Of a stretch of DNA of 64,000 nucleotides, positions 24,319 to 35,670 are shown piece by piece. Positions within the stretch are counted from its first letter, which is position 1, and each line of letters begins with the position of its first letter. Below the pieces are notes generated by a model. The model was not told the origin of the DNA. It saw only the letters and a list, made by a program, of their open reading frames with translations, and did not search any database. The position numbers and the translations under genes were made by a program. The DNA lies in the NCBI GenBank assembly GCA_026119855.1, contig JAOWBW010000284.1, positions 1,263,877 through 1,327,876 of the forward strand, read 5' to 3'. Source of the DNA: Campanula takesimana. Taxonomy: Eukaryota; Streptophyta; Magnoliopsida; Asterales; Campanulaceae.

Positions 24319-24869
24319 AATAGTAGATTTTTTTGGGCATTTATTTAAACGTTGAACATTTCATTTTGGGACGGAGGTAGTAGGTTATTTACGAAGAAAA
24401 AAGCAAAGTTGAGAATTTTCATTTGGACGTTGAACATTCATTTTTGCTAATCTTAATTTTCAGTCTTATCATGGAGGTTTTCTGAAATCATATAGGATTT
24501 GGATGAGAACTTCACAAGGTTGAGAAATGGGACAATCTCATGGACATGACAAAGAATAGTGTTCCACACCTAAGATATTTTTTTCCCTCTCAGTTAAATG
24601 GGTAATGACTGGTGTATTAGAAGAGTCAAATTATCATACACCAAAAGGTGTATATCCAGTGCTGTTAGTTTTTAACTTTTTATTTATTACTTTGACTTTA
24701 CCTATTGTGTCATCTTTGTGTGAAGTACTCGCTCCGTTCAGTAATGATAGTTCCATTTACCATTGTTGCCTAAATACTAGACTTTTAAAGATAATCTATT
24801 TATAACATGTTTTCATGCTATTATCGTTTTGTACTGTCACCGTGCCATCGGCACGGGCACGAGTACTAG
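24319..24869 (+). mobile_element. Insertion in the 3' LTR ending in a Helitron-like terminus
   Basis: The last bases form the hairpin CGTGCCATCGGCACG followed by GGCACGAGTACTAG and then T, matching the Helitron 3' rule (hairpin, about 10 nt, CTRR, next base T). The 24-base LTR segment from TCTTATTTC to CGGTCA occurs on both sides (ending 24318 and again following 24869), which a clean Helitron insertion would not give. Scraps of Stowaway ends lie inside. Probably a 3'-end fragment brought in by a repair event. Confidence 0.5.
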
Positions 24870-24989
24870 TCTTATTTCAATTCCGTTCGGTCAATTCTCA
24901 TAACCTGTTTCTGCATCACTCCGCCACACGAGTTAGCCTTGGGATCATGCAAGATTGGATTGTGACGAACTCTTCACGATCATCCCTAA

Positions 24990-27264
24990 GACCATGCACA
25001 CCCGTGACCATCTTTTGGTTCATGAAGAGTAAACTTGTGAACCAATTTTGGTTCATGCCAATTAGTGGTGATCCAATTTGGTTCATGGCCATGAACGAAA
25101 ATTTTCGTTCATTTCGTGAACGAAAATTGGTTTGAGCTATATGTGTATTTTGTAATTTTGTCTTTTTTAAAAAAATATTATTTACATAAAAATATTAAAA
25201 TGTTTATAATTTCTTTTTTTCTATAAATAAAGTCTAATTTCGTAATATTTGACATTATTTTAATATTTTATTATTTAAAAAATATTATTTATTTTTTTCT
25301 ATAATTTGACACATTTTAATTTTTCATATATTTTAATTTTTTTTGGGTCAAACGAAGTCGTTTATGTCAAAATAAAAAAACGCTCACTTTCCTTTTTCCC
25401 CTATAAATAGAGGTGAAGGTTGAGTAGGTTATGTACACCTTTTCTTCCTTACTTCTTCTCTCTCTATAGTTAGCAAAAGCATTCAAGATTTCATTTTCTT
25501 GATCATGGATGATTACGGGAATAGTTCTAATAATTCCGAAAATAATCATGATCATCATGCTTGGTTCGAACAAATGCTTGCTAACAATCCCAACTTCGTA
25601 AACAATTATAGGCAAAACAACATTCAAAATTACCATAACAACCACTACCCCCCTCTAATCCCCGTATCCAGATTGAACGCCATCGTGAAGAAGGTCATGC
25701 AACTCTTGTAAGTCAATACTTCACTTCCATGCCAACGTACTCAGATAAAATGTTTCGACGCAGGTTTCGAATGGATAGACATGTCTTTCTTCGTTTAGTT
25801 GCGGAAGCTGAGGAACATGATGAATATTTCCAACAAAGGCCTGATGCAACCGGTAGGTTTGGCTTGTCAGCCTTACAAAAATGCACTGCAGCAATGCGTA
25901 TGCTAGCATACGGAATGGCAGCAGATGCTGTTGACGAGTACTTACGGCTTAGTGCAACTTCTGCACGACTTTCACTTGAAAAGTTTTGTGATGTGATTAT
26001 TAGTCGATTCGGAAATCATTATTTGAGAAAGCCGAATCGATCAGATATGGAGCGGTTACTTCGTATGGGATCTGAACGTGGGTTTCCCGGCATGTTGGGA
26101 AGCATCGATTGCATGCATTGGCAATGGAAAAATTGTCCATCTGCTTGGAGAGGGCAATATCAGGGTCGTAGTGGAAAAGCTTCACTGGTTTTAGAAGCCG
26201 TTGCCTCACATGATCTATGGATTTGACATTCTTTCTTCGGTATTCCAGGCTCGCTCAATGACATCAACATCATTCATCGCTCTCCGGTGTTTGATGATGT
26301 TTTAAATGGTGTGGCACCGCAGGTTAGCTTCCTTGTGAACAACAATCAATACGACATGGGATATTATCTCACCGATGGAATTTATCCACAATGGGCAACT
26401 TTCATCAATTCAATCCCCCTGCCGATACAAGAAAAAGACAAATTGTTTGCAAAGGCGCAGGAAGCATGCAGAAAAGACGTTGAGCGTGCTTTTGGGGTGC
26501 TTCAAGCTCGCTTTGCAATTCTCTGTAATCCGTCACTCGCTTGGACCGAGGCGATTCTTGGTAAAATAATGACAACTTGCATAATTTTGCATAATATGAT
26601 AGTTGAAGATGAACGAGATCGATATAAAAATTATGACGATGCGAGTGAATTCTGGGCAGACAAACCAAAAATAAAAGAAAAAGTAAGTCCACCAGGGTTG
26701 CGCAAGACGAGACATTCACATATACAAGAGAAAATTCACAAGTTGGAAATAGTATCGCGGAATATATAGGGCGCAAGCGGAATGTTCAAAGCAAAGCTAC
26801 ACATCTAGCTCTCAAAGCAGACCTAATTGAGCATATTTATGCAAGGAACAACGCTTGAGATCATATGCATTATAATATTTATTATCGTTGTTGCTTTTGG
26901 TTTGTTTGTTTGTGATTTGCGTTTTTAATTTTCTAATTTTCATGATTGTAATGTTTTAAATTATTGTAATTTGATGTTCATTTATGAGGTTTAAGTCTTT
27001 TAAATTATGCAATTACTAAAAATAATAAAATATATTTTATTTTCAAAATGAATAAAATAAATATTTTCGTTTTTATTTTTAATGACATTAATAAAACATA
27101 ATATTTAGTAATGTAAATTATTAATTTCATAACATAAAATTAATATTAAAATAATATGTATGTGAACGAAAATTCGTTCACCATTACAACATATAGGTTT
27201 TTGTGAACGAAATTTCGTTCACAGGGCAGTTTCGTTCACGTGGTGAACGAAACTGTGCATGCTC
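24990..27264 (+). mobile_element. PIF/Harbinger DNA transposon
   Basis: TAA duplicated at 24987-24989 and 27265-27267. Inverted ends GACCATGCACA (left) and GAGCATGCACA. Both subterminal regions carry repeated GTGAACGAAA and its complement (25094-25130, 27161-27252), often as palindromes. One transposase gene lies in the middle; the second Myb/SANT-type gene usual for autonomous Harbingers is not visible. At 2,275 bp it is probably a non-autonomous derivative. Confidence 0.85.
25505..26769 (+). pseudogene. Harbinger transposase-derived (HARBI1/ALP1-like nuclease), broken
   Basis: DDE nuclease that would cut and join Harbinger ends. N-terminal part from ATG 25505 (MDDYGNSSNN); a frameshift lies shortly before 25685, after which the frame reads on through 25729. 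Motifs visible: MFRRRFRM near the N-terminus of the conserved part, SIDCMHWQW (first catalytic Asp), GSLNDINII (second Asp), ERAFGVLQARF (Glu). A TGA at 26224-26226 sits where related proteins have Trp, just before HSFFGIPGS, and the same frame then continues to 26769. One stop and one frameshift: inactive, but otherwise well kept. Confidence 0.87.
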
Positions 27265-27592
27265 TAACACCATTCTCACCCCTCATAGCGTTAATATTAC
27301 TAAAGAATGCTACTTCCGTGTGATTTCATCACAAAATAAATTATCGCAACTTATTGATGTCTTATTAAAGAAATGTGCTTTATATATTTGTACATTATGT
27401 GTACAACAGTAAACATGCACCACATTAAGATTGTTCAATTGTTAGAATCCAACTTTTCATTTAGAACGAATTAGACAAAATGGTACGACCGTCATCCTAA
27501 AATGAATGTCCAAACAAATTTCAAATTCACTTTTAATAAAAAACAAATTCAATTTTCTTTTTTGTACATTTATTGAGATTAAAGTACGAATA

Positions 27593-27848
27593 CTCCCTCC
27601 GTCCCACCCGAATTAGGATTTTTGGGTTGGACACCGGGATTAAGGAAAAAGTGTTAGTGGAGTAGGTGTTGTGAGTATGAAAAGTAAAGTAGGAGAGAGA
27701 AAGTATGGTAGAGGATAATGAGTGGAAAATTGTTGTGAGTGTGAATGTGGGTCCCAGTAAATAAAAAATTTCCATTTTTTGGGTTGTCCTAATTCGAATG
27801 AGACACCAAAAATGGAAATTTGTTTTAATTCGAGTGAGACGGAGGGAG
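27593..27848. mobile_element. Stowaway MITE upstream of TCTP
   Basis: CTCCCTCCGTCCCACCCGAA and complement, TA on both sides. It belongs to the GAATTAGGACAA subfamily also at 15559 and 50239. It ends about 300 bp upstream of the putative TATA box. Between 27268 and 27590 I see nothing. Confidence 0.92.
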
Positions 27849-28148
27849 TATTTATTATTATGGGATTAGAGAGGAAGTACTTTTTTTGGGGGCACAAAAA
27901 TAAAAGGAGTAAAAAACAAATGCAAAAGGAAAAAAAGTCAAAAAGAGAATATGAATTGGACGGTGGTAAGGAAAAGGCATAAAAACAGTGGGCCGAATAT
28001 CCATCCTGTCATCACCCAAACACAGGCCCAAACCAGCAATAATTAAGAAAAAAGAAAAAAAGAGAGGATACAAATGGAATTAACGTAAAAGAATATCCTG
28101 TATCCGTCTCTCCACAAAAATCTACATCTTCGTCCCAAACCCTCGTCC

Positions 28149-28156
28149 ATATAAAC
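28149..28156 (+). promoter_or_regulatory. Putative TATA box of TCTP
   Basis: CATATAAACT lies about 110 bases before the start codon. The leader after it is strongly pyrimidine-rich (28180-28230), which fits a transcript starting near 28180. Confidence 0.5.
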
Positions 28157-28259
28157 TCGCCGACTGCCCTCTTCAAGAACCCTCTTTTCCGCTCTCTCCT
28201 CTTCTCTGTTTTTTTCCTTTCTCGGAGAGCGATTTTCGTTAGAAGCCCCGCAAGCAATC

Positions 28260-30746
28260 ATGTTGGTCTATCAAGATTTGTTATCTGGTACTGAATCTTC
28301 ACCCTAGATTTTGATTTGTTCTGAAAATTCGTGTTTTTTTTGCTCGAGTAATTTGATTTTGTTGTTGTATCTGTGATTTCAATTTTATAGGGTTTCTAAG
28401 ACTTTTTTTTTTAATGGTTAAGATATTGCGTTTATTGTGGATTTTATGCTTTTTGGATATAGATCGGTGTTGATTTCTTAGTATATAGTATGGCTTCTGC
28501 AATTGATCTGAAGGATTTGTTATCGATTTATTGTGAATTTCACGGATTTGTGATTTGATTTGTTGAAATCGGTGGCCAGATCTGAAGATTTGTTCTTTTA
28601 TTGTAATTTAGCTGTTTATTATTATTGCATAAATTAATTTGTCTGAGGTTTTAAAGTTTATACTACATAAGATTTGGCTAATAAGGTTAGTTTGAGTATA
28701 TATTTGTGGGGTTTTGCTATTAGTTTGGATTGCGATTTGTTTTTCTCATCTTAAAGTTTGTTTATATTTTTTCTACTTTTGGGATTTTAGATTAATTTAT
28801 AGCTTGTACATGAATCAATAGCTTGAGCTAAGTTTATAACTTGTGGCTAATAATATTTTTTGAAGCTGAATTATCTAGACTTGATGCTATATGTAAATAC
28901 TTGCTGGGGTTTTGTTGATAGTGTGGATTTTCACTTTATATTTCATTAATTTAGATTGGCCAAGTTTTAGACTAGTGCTCATTGATTATACTTATAGTTT
29001 ATGTATGCAATTTATTTATTAGTCAATTTATGATTATTAAGTATTCTGAATAGTTATGATACTCCATCTGTCCCGGAAAGTTAGTCCCTCTGTTTTCATT
29101 GTTAATTTGAACGAATTTTGAGTAATATTTTAGGTTAGCTCTATTCATCTTAATGGGAATCTAAAAATTGGTATTGATAGTATTTATAATGGCGTATCAA
29201 TAACAATTTTTAAATTTTCATTATGATAATTAAAAGTAGCCTTAATTATTGGTCATAGTTCATTCGTAGTAACAACAAAGAAAGAGGGACTAACTTTCCG
29301 GGACAGAGGGAGTACTAATCAAGATCCCCCTGCTTTGTTTTCCTTCTCCCGTGTCTGTCGTCTCTGTCTTTTAAACCTTATTTTTTGTACGTTTTTTTTT
29401 GCTGAAGTACTAAATAATGATTAGTAAGAAGCATCTGTTATTATTTTTGGTTAATCTAAACTTGTGTCTTGTGTGTGTGTGGGTGTGTATTTAGATGAAT
29501 ATAGTATGCAGTATTTTGGAGTGTTGTTTGGTTAAACATTGCTTCGCTTAGTTGATTTATTTTCTTTACTTTTTTAGGCGACGAGCTTCTCTCGGATTCA
29601 TTTCCTTACAAGGAAATTGAGAATGGGGTACTCTGGGAAGTTGAGGGGAAGGTAAACTTTTGTAGCATCTTCCTTGTATTAATAACGTATTACCTGTACA
29701 TGTATCATTAGATGTTCATATTGTTAGCCTGCAAGATTGTGGTTGATATAATGATTATTGATGAGTATTCCTATAACGTAACTGTCTAATATTTTGGCTT
29801 TATATAGTGGGTTGTTCAAGGAGCCGTTGATGTGGACATTGGTGCCAATCCTTCTGCTGAAGGTGGTGGTGAAGATGAGGGTGTTGATGATCAGGCTGTT
29901 AAGGTCGTTGATATTGTCGACACCTTTAGACTCCAGGTGAGACTTATACCTACAGTTTCTTACAACTCAATAAGTTTGTTGATTTTGACATTTGTAGACA
30001 AAAATTCTTGTAGGAGCAACCTCCCTTTGACAAGAAGCAATTCGTTGCTTTTATTAAGAAATACATCAAACAGTTGACTCCCAAGCTCCAAGGCGAGCAA
30101 CAAGAGTTATTCAAGAAGAACATCGAGAGTGCAACTAAGTACCTTCTCTCAAAGATCAAAGACCTCCAATTGTAAGCTTCTTATTCACGTTCTCTTATTG
30201 TTCATCATGTGTTTATGGGGTATCCAGCCTTGTTCTTCATTTTGTTTTTTGGCTCCTATATGCAATTATCAACAATCCCAGGCCTTGTGCTACTTCAGCC
30301 CCGTAGGGCTGAAGTAGTACAAGGCCCCGTAGGGGTATCTTTGGGGCTCTGATAGTGGATCAAATTTGTTTAGTGTATATATTACTCTCCCATCTCAAAC
30401 TTATGGTATTATTGATTTTCTGAACACAAACTTGCATTTAGGTACCTCTCATATGTATAGGATCTGATTTTTTGACTGCTAAATCTATCCGGTAGATATC
30501 ACATGATCCGTTTATTTGACTGCTCAATTTATCTAAAATCTGTAGGATCTGATTCGTTAACAAATTTTATCTGGTCATTTATAGAGTAATATTCTATGCT
30601 AATTTAGAGCTACGTGCTTTGTCTACAGCTTTGTCGGGGAGAGCATGCATGACGACAGCACCCTGGTCTTTGCTTATTACAAGGAAGGTGCAACTGACCC
30701 TACATTTTTGTACTTTGGACCTGGTTTGAAGGAAGTCAAGTGTTAG
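28260..30746 (+). CDS. TCTP: Translationally controlled tumor protein homolog
   Basis: Small conserved cytosolic and nuclear protein that promotes cell growth and mitosis; in plants it is linked to TOR and Rab-type GTPase signalling and auxin response. Exons 28260-28287, 29578-29651, 29808-29936, 30014-30171 and 30629-30746 give 507 bases, 168 residues, the exact family length. All junctions are GT-AG. The start MLVYQDLLSG and the end FLYFGPGLKEVKC are typical of plants; IGANPSAEGG lies in the signature-1 region and FVAFIKKYIKQLTPKL in the helical hairpin. Intron 1 is 1.3 kb and directly follows codon 9, an arrangement common for highly expressed plant genes. The leader is pyrimidine-rich. 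No defect seen. Confidence 0.97.
29062..29312. mobile_element. Stowaway MITE in TCTP intron 1
   Basis: CTCCATCTGTCCCGGAAAGT at left and the near-perfect complement at right, TA on both sides, over 30 bp of well-matched stem. Confidence 0.92.
30281..30326. repeat. Perfect-stem hairpin in TCTP intron 4
   Basis: GGCCTTGTGCTACTTCAGCC pairs with the following GGCTGAAGTAGTACAAGGCC: about 21 bp of stem, one mismatch, loop of about four bases. The words CCCCGTAGGG recur just after it. Confidence 0.7.
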
Positions 30747-31789
30747 AAAAATATGCTATTTATCATTGTAGCTGGTGTCTAAGAGAGTTTGAGGTGCCTA
30801 CTTTTTGAGGTGCCTACTTTGTTACAAGTTTTATGTACTTCTACATTTTGAAGTTTTTCTGCGGATTCTATTTTTGGATGATTGTAACAGTTACCAGTTA
30901 TTATTGTTTTTGGGTTTGTGGTGTTCATTTGTCAGCATTTACCGGTGTTCTATTCAGTACAAATTTGAAATTCTTTTTACATTCATGTTGGAACGGAGAG
31001 AAGTACCTTTTACTTTCATGTTGGGACGGTGGGAATACTAAATTTCGATTCCACGGGGAATCCCTAGGTTGTGGAGTTTTGGTTGTCCCTGTAACCTTTC
31101 AAGTAAGGGTTGGTTCGATCCTCTTTTTGTTAAGTTGGATGTCTGTTTAACGGATAGGGACATAATGTAGTGGTTGATTTGTTGCTCAGGCTGTAATTTT
31201 TAGCTAAGATTTGGCCACTCTTTTGCTGTTGGGCTCCACATTTATCCCGAATAGTCTCGACCGTGTAAAAAGAGTCAGATTTAGCCAAATTCACCATTGA
31301 AGAAGATGTTTAGGCTACCTGGATTGTCTCACATTGTATCTTTTATCCCAAACGCTTGCTTCTGCATAGCTTTTGCTACCGACTCCAAGTCAAGATCAAG
31401 GTAGTTTATGTATGCACTTCTGGGAGAACTTAACGGTCCAAATAACTATACACACTTCTCATCCAGTTAATTCGTTTTGTTTACCGATGCTGGTCTTTTT
31501 CATATCCAATTACCCCCCATCCAAGAAGCACGGATAAGGCGGCGTGTAAAAAAGCTCTGTAAGCTGAAGTTAGCAAAATGCAAGCTGATTTTTATGTTCT
31601 GGTAGACAGCAAAATTTCCCATGTTCTTGTTGTTCTTAGGCATTATGTATATTCTTTATTCATTAGGCTTTTGTATATGACCGTTACTATTCCGTTTGTG
31701 TCCGATTTCATCCGTATATATAATAGTTATTACTCCCTCCATCTCGGAGTTCATTGTCATTTTTTTTTTTTTTTATCATAAATACTTGT
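30747..31789. other. TCTP 3' flank, no further gene
   Basis: The first 200 bases are T-rich and probably 3' UTR. Two Stowaway-like scraps near 30984-31040 (ATGTTGGAACGG and ATGTTGGGACGG) and a solitary left end CTCCCTCCATCTCGGAG at about 31734 are seen. A T-run at 31758-31774 may be the poly(A) of the minus-strand LINE relic to the right. Confidence 0.4.
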
Positions 31790-33309
31790 TGGCAAAATTT
31801 GTTTTAGGGAGAAACCCTAATATTGACCTTCTAACAAAGGTGTAGCCATCTTCACGATCATACTAATCATTTTCTTCTAGCTCATATTATTATCTTCGAC
31901 CTTCTATCATGAACCTTGGGAGCCCGAGGTGAGACAACGCCATGCCTCCACAGTCATCACAAAAGTGTCCGATTCAGATAAAGAAAGAGCATCAACTTCT
32001 GAACCACATATATTATAAGGGAGGAAAATATCAATAAAACATTGAGGGTTAGGAAATTAGAAAGGTTTGGCCATTACATTCAGAGCAACTTCTCTTGGTG
32101 GGGCCCCCTGTGATTGTCGTTTTTTTCGCTCCAGCAACATTAGTTGTAAATATTGGGTTGAAATATTTAGGATTCAACTTACGCGCTTCAGGTGGTCTTA
32201 GATTAGGAGTTGTGGGAGCTTGAGTTGGACCACTGGAAATAGAATTAGACGAACTTGGCTTTGAAGCCGCAACTCTTCTTAGGCCTCAACTAATCGGTGA
32301 TCTTGCGAAAGGACCACTCGAGGGGTTTCTAAACCCTTTTTCAATTCAATCGCATCCATCACTTGGTCATTTACTATATCACCTCATCGGACACCTCCTT
32401 GTTATTGTTTGCACTCATTAACCTCAACAGTCATAGTATCTTGCGTAGGGACGTTTTGAGGGGTTTCTAAACCCTTTTCCAAGTGCTCTTCCACATTGAT
32501 AGGCATTGAATCATGCCCTAATTAATCCTTGTCATCTTCTTGTTGGTTTTTCTGCTAAACCTTCTTTGGTGCTGCTCTAGCCTCGACTGTGGCAACAACT
32601 CCGTTGCCATTACTTGCATCCTGCTTGACAATGTCTTCTTTTCTTTTGTTAGCAAATCAACTATTAGCAATAGAGTGACTTACCTTAAAACAATGCTTGT
32701 AATACATGGAACTCCATATATTTTAGCAATAGAAAACAAACACATTTTGTTAAAAAGATGAATAGGTAGACCAGGGAGACTAACCAAGGGAAATAGCGAA
32801 GACTCTTGATCTGGGCGCCGGGAAGGAGTCCAACGAAAAACTTTCATAGGAAATCTGCCGCCGCACCAATTCCCCCCCTCCCCCCCAAAATACTATTGAA
32901 AGCTGCTTCATGGGATAAATGGATAAGAAGGTGATTAGAATCAAGATTGCCAGGTTGAAAATCAGCCTTCAATCCAAACGTGAGAAAGTATCGGCGGATG
33001 TCATCCATTGATGGTCTACCTTTTGCAAAGTTCCCAACCAGCGTGTATGTAAAAGGCTTCGCTAATATATTGATAATTTATTTGGGGAACTTTAATGCCA
33101 GTTCACAATGTCGAATGGCAGCATGTATCATCATCGGGATCACCGGTGGAGCAGAGAAAGCCGTGGCCTTAAGCAAACTAGCAAAGGATTTGATTGTTGT
33201 TGTTGGGAAAAGGAGAGTTGTTGACTCGTAGCACTGTCGGCGGTGGAAACCAAAGCAGAAGATGGGCTTGGACATGAAAAGACATGGCCGTCAGAGGCCG
33301 AGGCCATGG
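31790..33309 (-). pseudogene. DUF4283-type retroelement gag relic (LINE ORF1-like)
   Basis: Read on minus from ATG 33309 (MASASDGHVFSCPSP), then after a frameshift FASLLKATAFSAPP. The next conserved block reads FAKGRPSMDDIRRYFLTFGL, HLLIHLSHEAAFN, MKVFRWTPSRRPDQESS and SLPGLPIHLFNKMCLFSIAK, the hallmark order of plant DUF4283 proteins, the nucleic-acid-binding ORF1 of many LINEs. G/C-run errors, stops and frameshifts interrupt it. A repeated AGGGGTTTCTAAACCC (32321 and 32458) lies in the tail. No reverse transcriptase follows, so it is a fragment. Confidence 0.72.
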
Positions 33310-33556
33310 GAGATGGCCGGCGGCCGTCAAGGTACGACCGTTAGAAGGAGGCGGCTAGGGTTTTATTTTTCGTTAGAGAGATTAATTATTTTTCTTAAAG
33401 AGAGTATCTTTTGATACGTGGCCTATAAGTTCACGAAAATATTTATTTCTTTCTGCAATAAACCGTTAAATTATGTATTCGTTTTATGCTGGTAAATTCT
33501 ATATACAAGGCATATTACATGCAAGGCACCAATAATGGCAAAACTACCCTCGCGTG

Positions 33557-33790
33557 TCGTGTGCAAAAGGACGACTTGAAGGATTTGTGTCGTGTTAAAA
33601 CACACGAGATATACCAAATGTATAAGATATTAAGTCGTGTTACATTATACGAGTTGTACAATACTCTGTCGTACATAGACACACGAAATAAATATAAACA
33701 AGTCGTGTATATTTTAGAAGACAGGCCGTGTCATACATGTCGTATATACTAACACGATATAAGTCTATATTCTCGTGTGTATGCATACGA
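33557..33790. repeat. Dyad array A (left end of the MULE)
   Basis: 18-nt units of the form TCGTxT-N6-AxACGA start at 33557, 33590, 33635, 33669, 33703, 33740 and 33773; the first and fifth have a worn right half. Start-to-start spacings are 33, 45, 34, 34, 37 and 33. Confidence 0.85.
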
Positions 33791-33933
33791 CATATCAAAA
33801 TGAAGGTGTTCTTCGATGATTTGCAACACGATGTTAATGATACGCATATGCTATGTTATATTATTCAATTGTGTTGTTAATTGAGCAAAATTTATACACT
33901 TATACATGACAAGGAACAAACGTCATATTGGAT

Positions 33934-34440
33934 CATACAATATCATATAACCTATCACATTTAAGTGATACCACTTTATTTATAATCACCTAACAAATGA
34001 TTGTGGTGTTATGTTTCTAATCAATAATATATTTAAAGATGTAATTAAACATGTTATAATGCATCATACAATATCATATATAAGCTACCACATTCATTAG
34101 GTTAATGTGATACCACTTTATTTATCAACTAACAACCGATGTTATGATGTGCATGTACTATGTTAAATTAATGAATTATGTGTTATATTTCTAATCAAGA
34201 TTATATATAATGAGTTAATTAAACATGTTATATAACGAGTTAAGTTGTTTCGATGATTTGCCAAACGGGGTTAATGATAAGTTGTATATTAGAGGAATAC
34301 CAACTACTCAAGATTATATATTTGAAATTATCATATTTATTAATCAAGATTATATGTTTCTTGTTATAATAAGTTGGAAAACAAACAATGATTACATATA
34401 AGATTGAACCAACATCATACAATATCATATAACCTACCAC
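33934..34440. repeat. Imperfect AT-rich tandem repeat in the MULE
   Basis: Blocks starting CATACAATATCATATA occur at 33934, 34065 and 34416. The first two continue with CACAT, GTGATACCACTTTATTTAT, TTTCTAATCA and TTAATTAAACATGTTATA-like text; the third is cut short. No coding capacity. Confidence 0.7.
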
Positions 34441-34479
34441 ATTTATTTATAATTAATTTTTATTTTATTATATGGTGTG

Positions 34480-34645
34480 TCGTGTTGAAATACACGACAT
34501 TTAGTAAGACATATCGTATGAACAATACACGAAATGAAACATTATATCTCGTGTATTGTTCATACGAGATAATTACCAGAAACAAAGACTATATCGTGTG
34601 ATTTTACACGATATGTACCATAGTATCTCGTGTATATACACACGA
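34480..34645. repeat. Dyad array B, upstream of the FAR1-type gene
   Basis: Units start at 34480, 34514 (19 nt), 34549, 34594 and 34628, spacings 34, 35, 45 and 34. The array ends about 180 bases before the ATG at 34827, so it occupies the promoter region. Confidence 0.88.
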
Positions 34646-34826
34646 GATACACCCTGAACCCCTACATAAAACACGATATACACGCAGACAACTTAACCCT
34701 ACAGAGAAACACCATTGCTGTACACCCATGCAGCATTGATATACTCCACAACATTGTCCAAGTCTTAACACCCATAAATTTATACCCATTATTTTCATTA
34801 ATTCTCAAATCATCTAACACCATAGT

Positions 34827-35670
34827 ATGGATTCTCCACAACATTCTCCAAGTTTTTATGATCATATTGATCTTGATCTTGTGGAATATATTTTTGAAGA
34901 AGAAGGTTTGCCACCAAATTCTCCACATCAAAATCAAAATCCAAGCAGCAATGAAGTAAGTTTTTAAAGTTATATTTGGTGTTTTGATCAAAATCGCAAT
35001 AAAAATCCAATGTTGAAACGAAATTGTTTTTCAAGATTGGATTTTTAAATTCTGATATTACTCGATTTCGTGTGATATTATACGAGTTTTATGCTAGTTG
35101 TCGTGTTTGTATACACGAGTTATGTGTATTACCTCGTATTATTTCACACGAGATAAATGTGTTCAAGTCGTGTATAGTTACACGAGATGTGCCAGACCAT
35201 CTCGTATAATGTTACACGAAATGTCATACAGCCTGTTGTTTATTGTGCAAATTTCTAATTGATGGTAATACAATTTGTAGGGACCGGATGTCAGTGATCA
35301 ATTCGATACATCTCTATTATTTTCAAATAGGGATGATCTTGTTAAACACGTACGGGATATCGCGGCCCGTCAAAATATAAACCTTTCTATAGGAGATTCG
35401 AGGAAGACAAGTGGCAAGATCCTAGGCTACGCGAAGATTGTATGCCATTTTGGTGGCAAGTACAGGTCCGGAAAAACTAAAGATGTGAGGTTGACTAGTA
35501 CGAAGAAGATTGGGTGCAATTTTGAAATCCGGGCCAAAGATAGGGGTGATGGGGTATGGGGTTACGTTGTGAAGCATGGTTCTCATAATCATGACTTTCC
35601 AACGTATCCCGAAGGTCATCCGTTGGGTAAATTAACTAGTTCTGTACTGAAAAAAAAAACAGACACTTAA
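34827..35670 (+). CDS. FAR1-type DNA-binding domain protein, lacking transposase core
   Basis: Two exons, 34827-34955 and 35281-35670 (GTAAGT donor, TTTGTAG acceptor), give 172 residues. The N-terminal 43 residues are acidic (DHIDLDLVEYIFEEEGLPP). Exon 2 holds the FAR1/WRKY-GCM1-like zinc finger: ARQNINLSI, then Cys in KIVCHFGGKY, Cys in KIGCNFEIRA and the His pair in KHGSHNHD. In full-length relatives this domain binds element ends or, in FHY3/FAR1, light-gene promoters, and is followed by a MULE DDE core and SWIM finger. Here the frame stops right after LTSSVLKKKTDT in an A-rich tract, so the rest was deleted. It could act as a DNA-binding-only protein. Confidence 0.75.
35068..35219. repeat. 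Dyad array C, in intron 1 of the FAR1-type gene
   Basis: Five 18-nt units at 35068, 35101, 35134, 35168 and 35202, spacings 33, 33, 34, 34. Confidence 0.88.

Larger units (their letters stand above)
22658..24918 (+). mobile_element. Short non-autonomous LTR retrotransposon
   Basis: Target duplication CTCCG at 22653-22657 and 24919-24923. 5' LTR 22658-23016 (359 bp, having lost about 5 bases of its start), primer site TGGTATCAGC (23019-23028, initiator-Met type), purine tract AAGAAGAGGAGAA (23966-23978), 3' LTR from 23979. The intact LTR termini are TGATGCAG and CTGCATCA. The internal region is under 1 kb with only a decayed gag, so the element must borrow enzymes from a relative. The 3' LTR is interrupted at 24319-24869. 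Confidence 0.82.

Noticed and set aside
24319..24869. A full Helitron
   Set aside because: Only a 3' end is seen, no 5' TC terminus and no RepHel; the duplicated target argues against a simple insertion.
33557..35219. Dyads as a CRISPR array
   Set aside because: The repeated part is an 18-nt inverted motif with a variable core and the DNA between units is not spacer-like; it sits inside a transposon.
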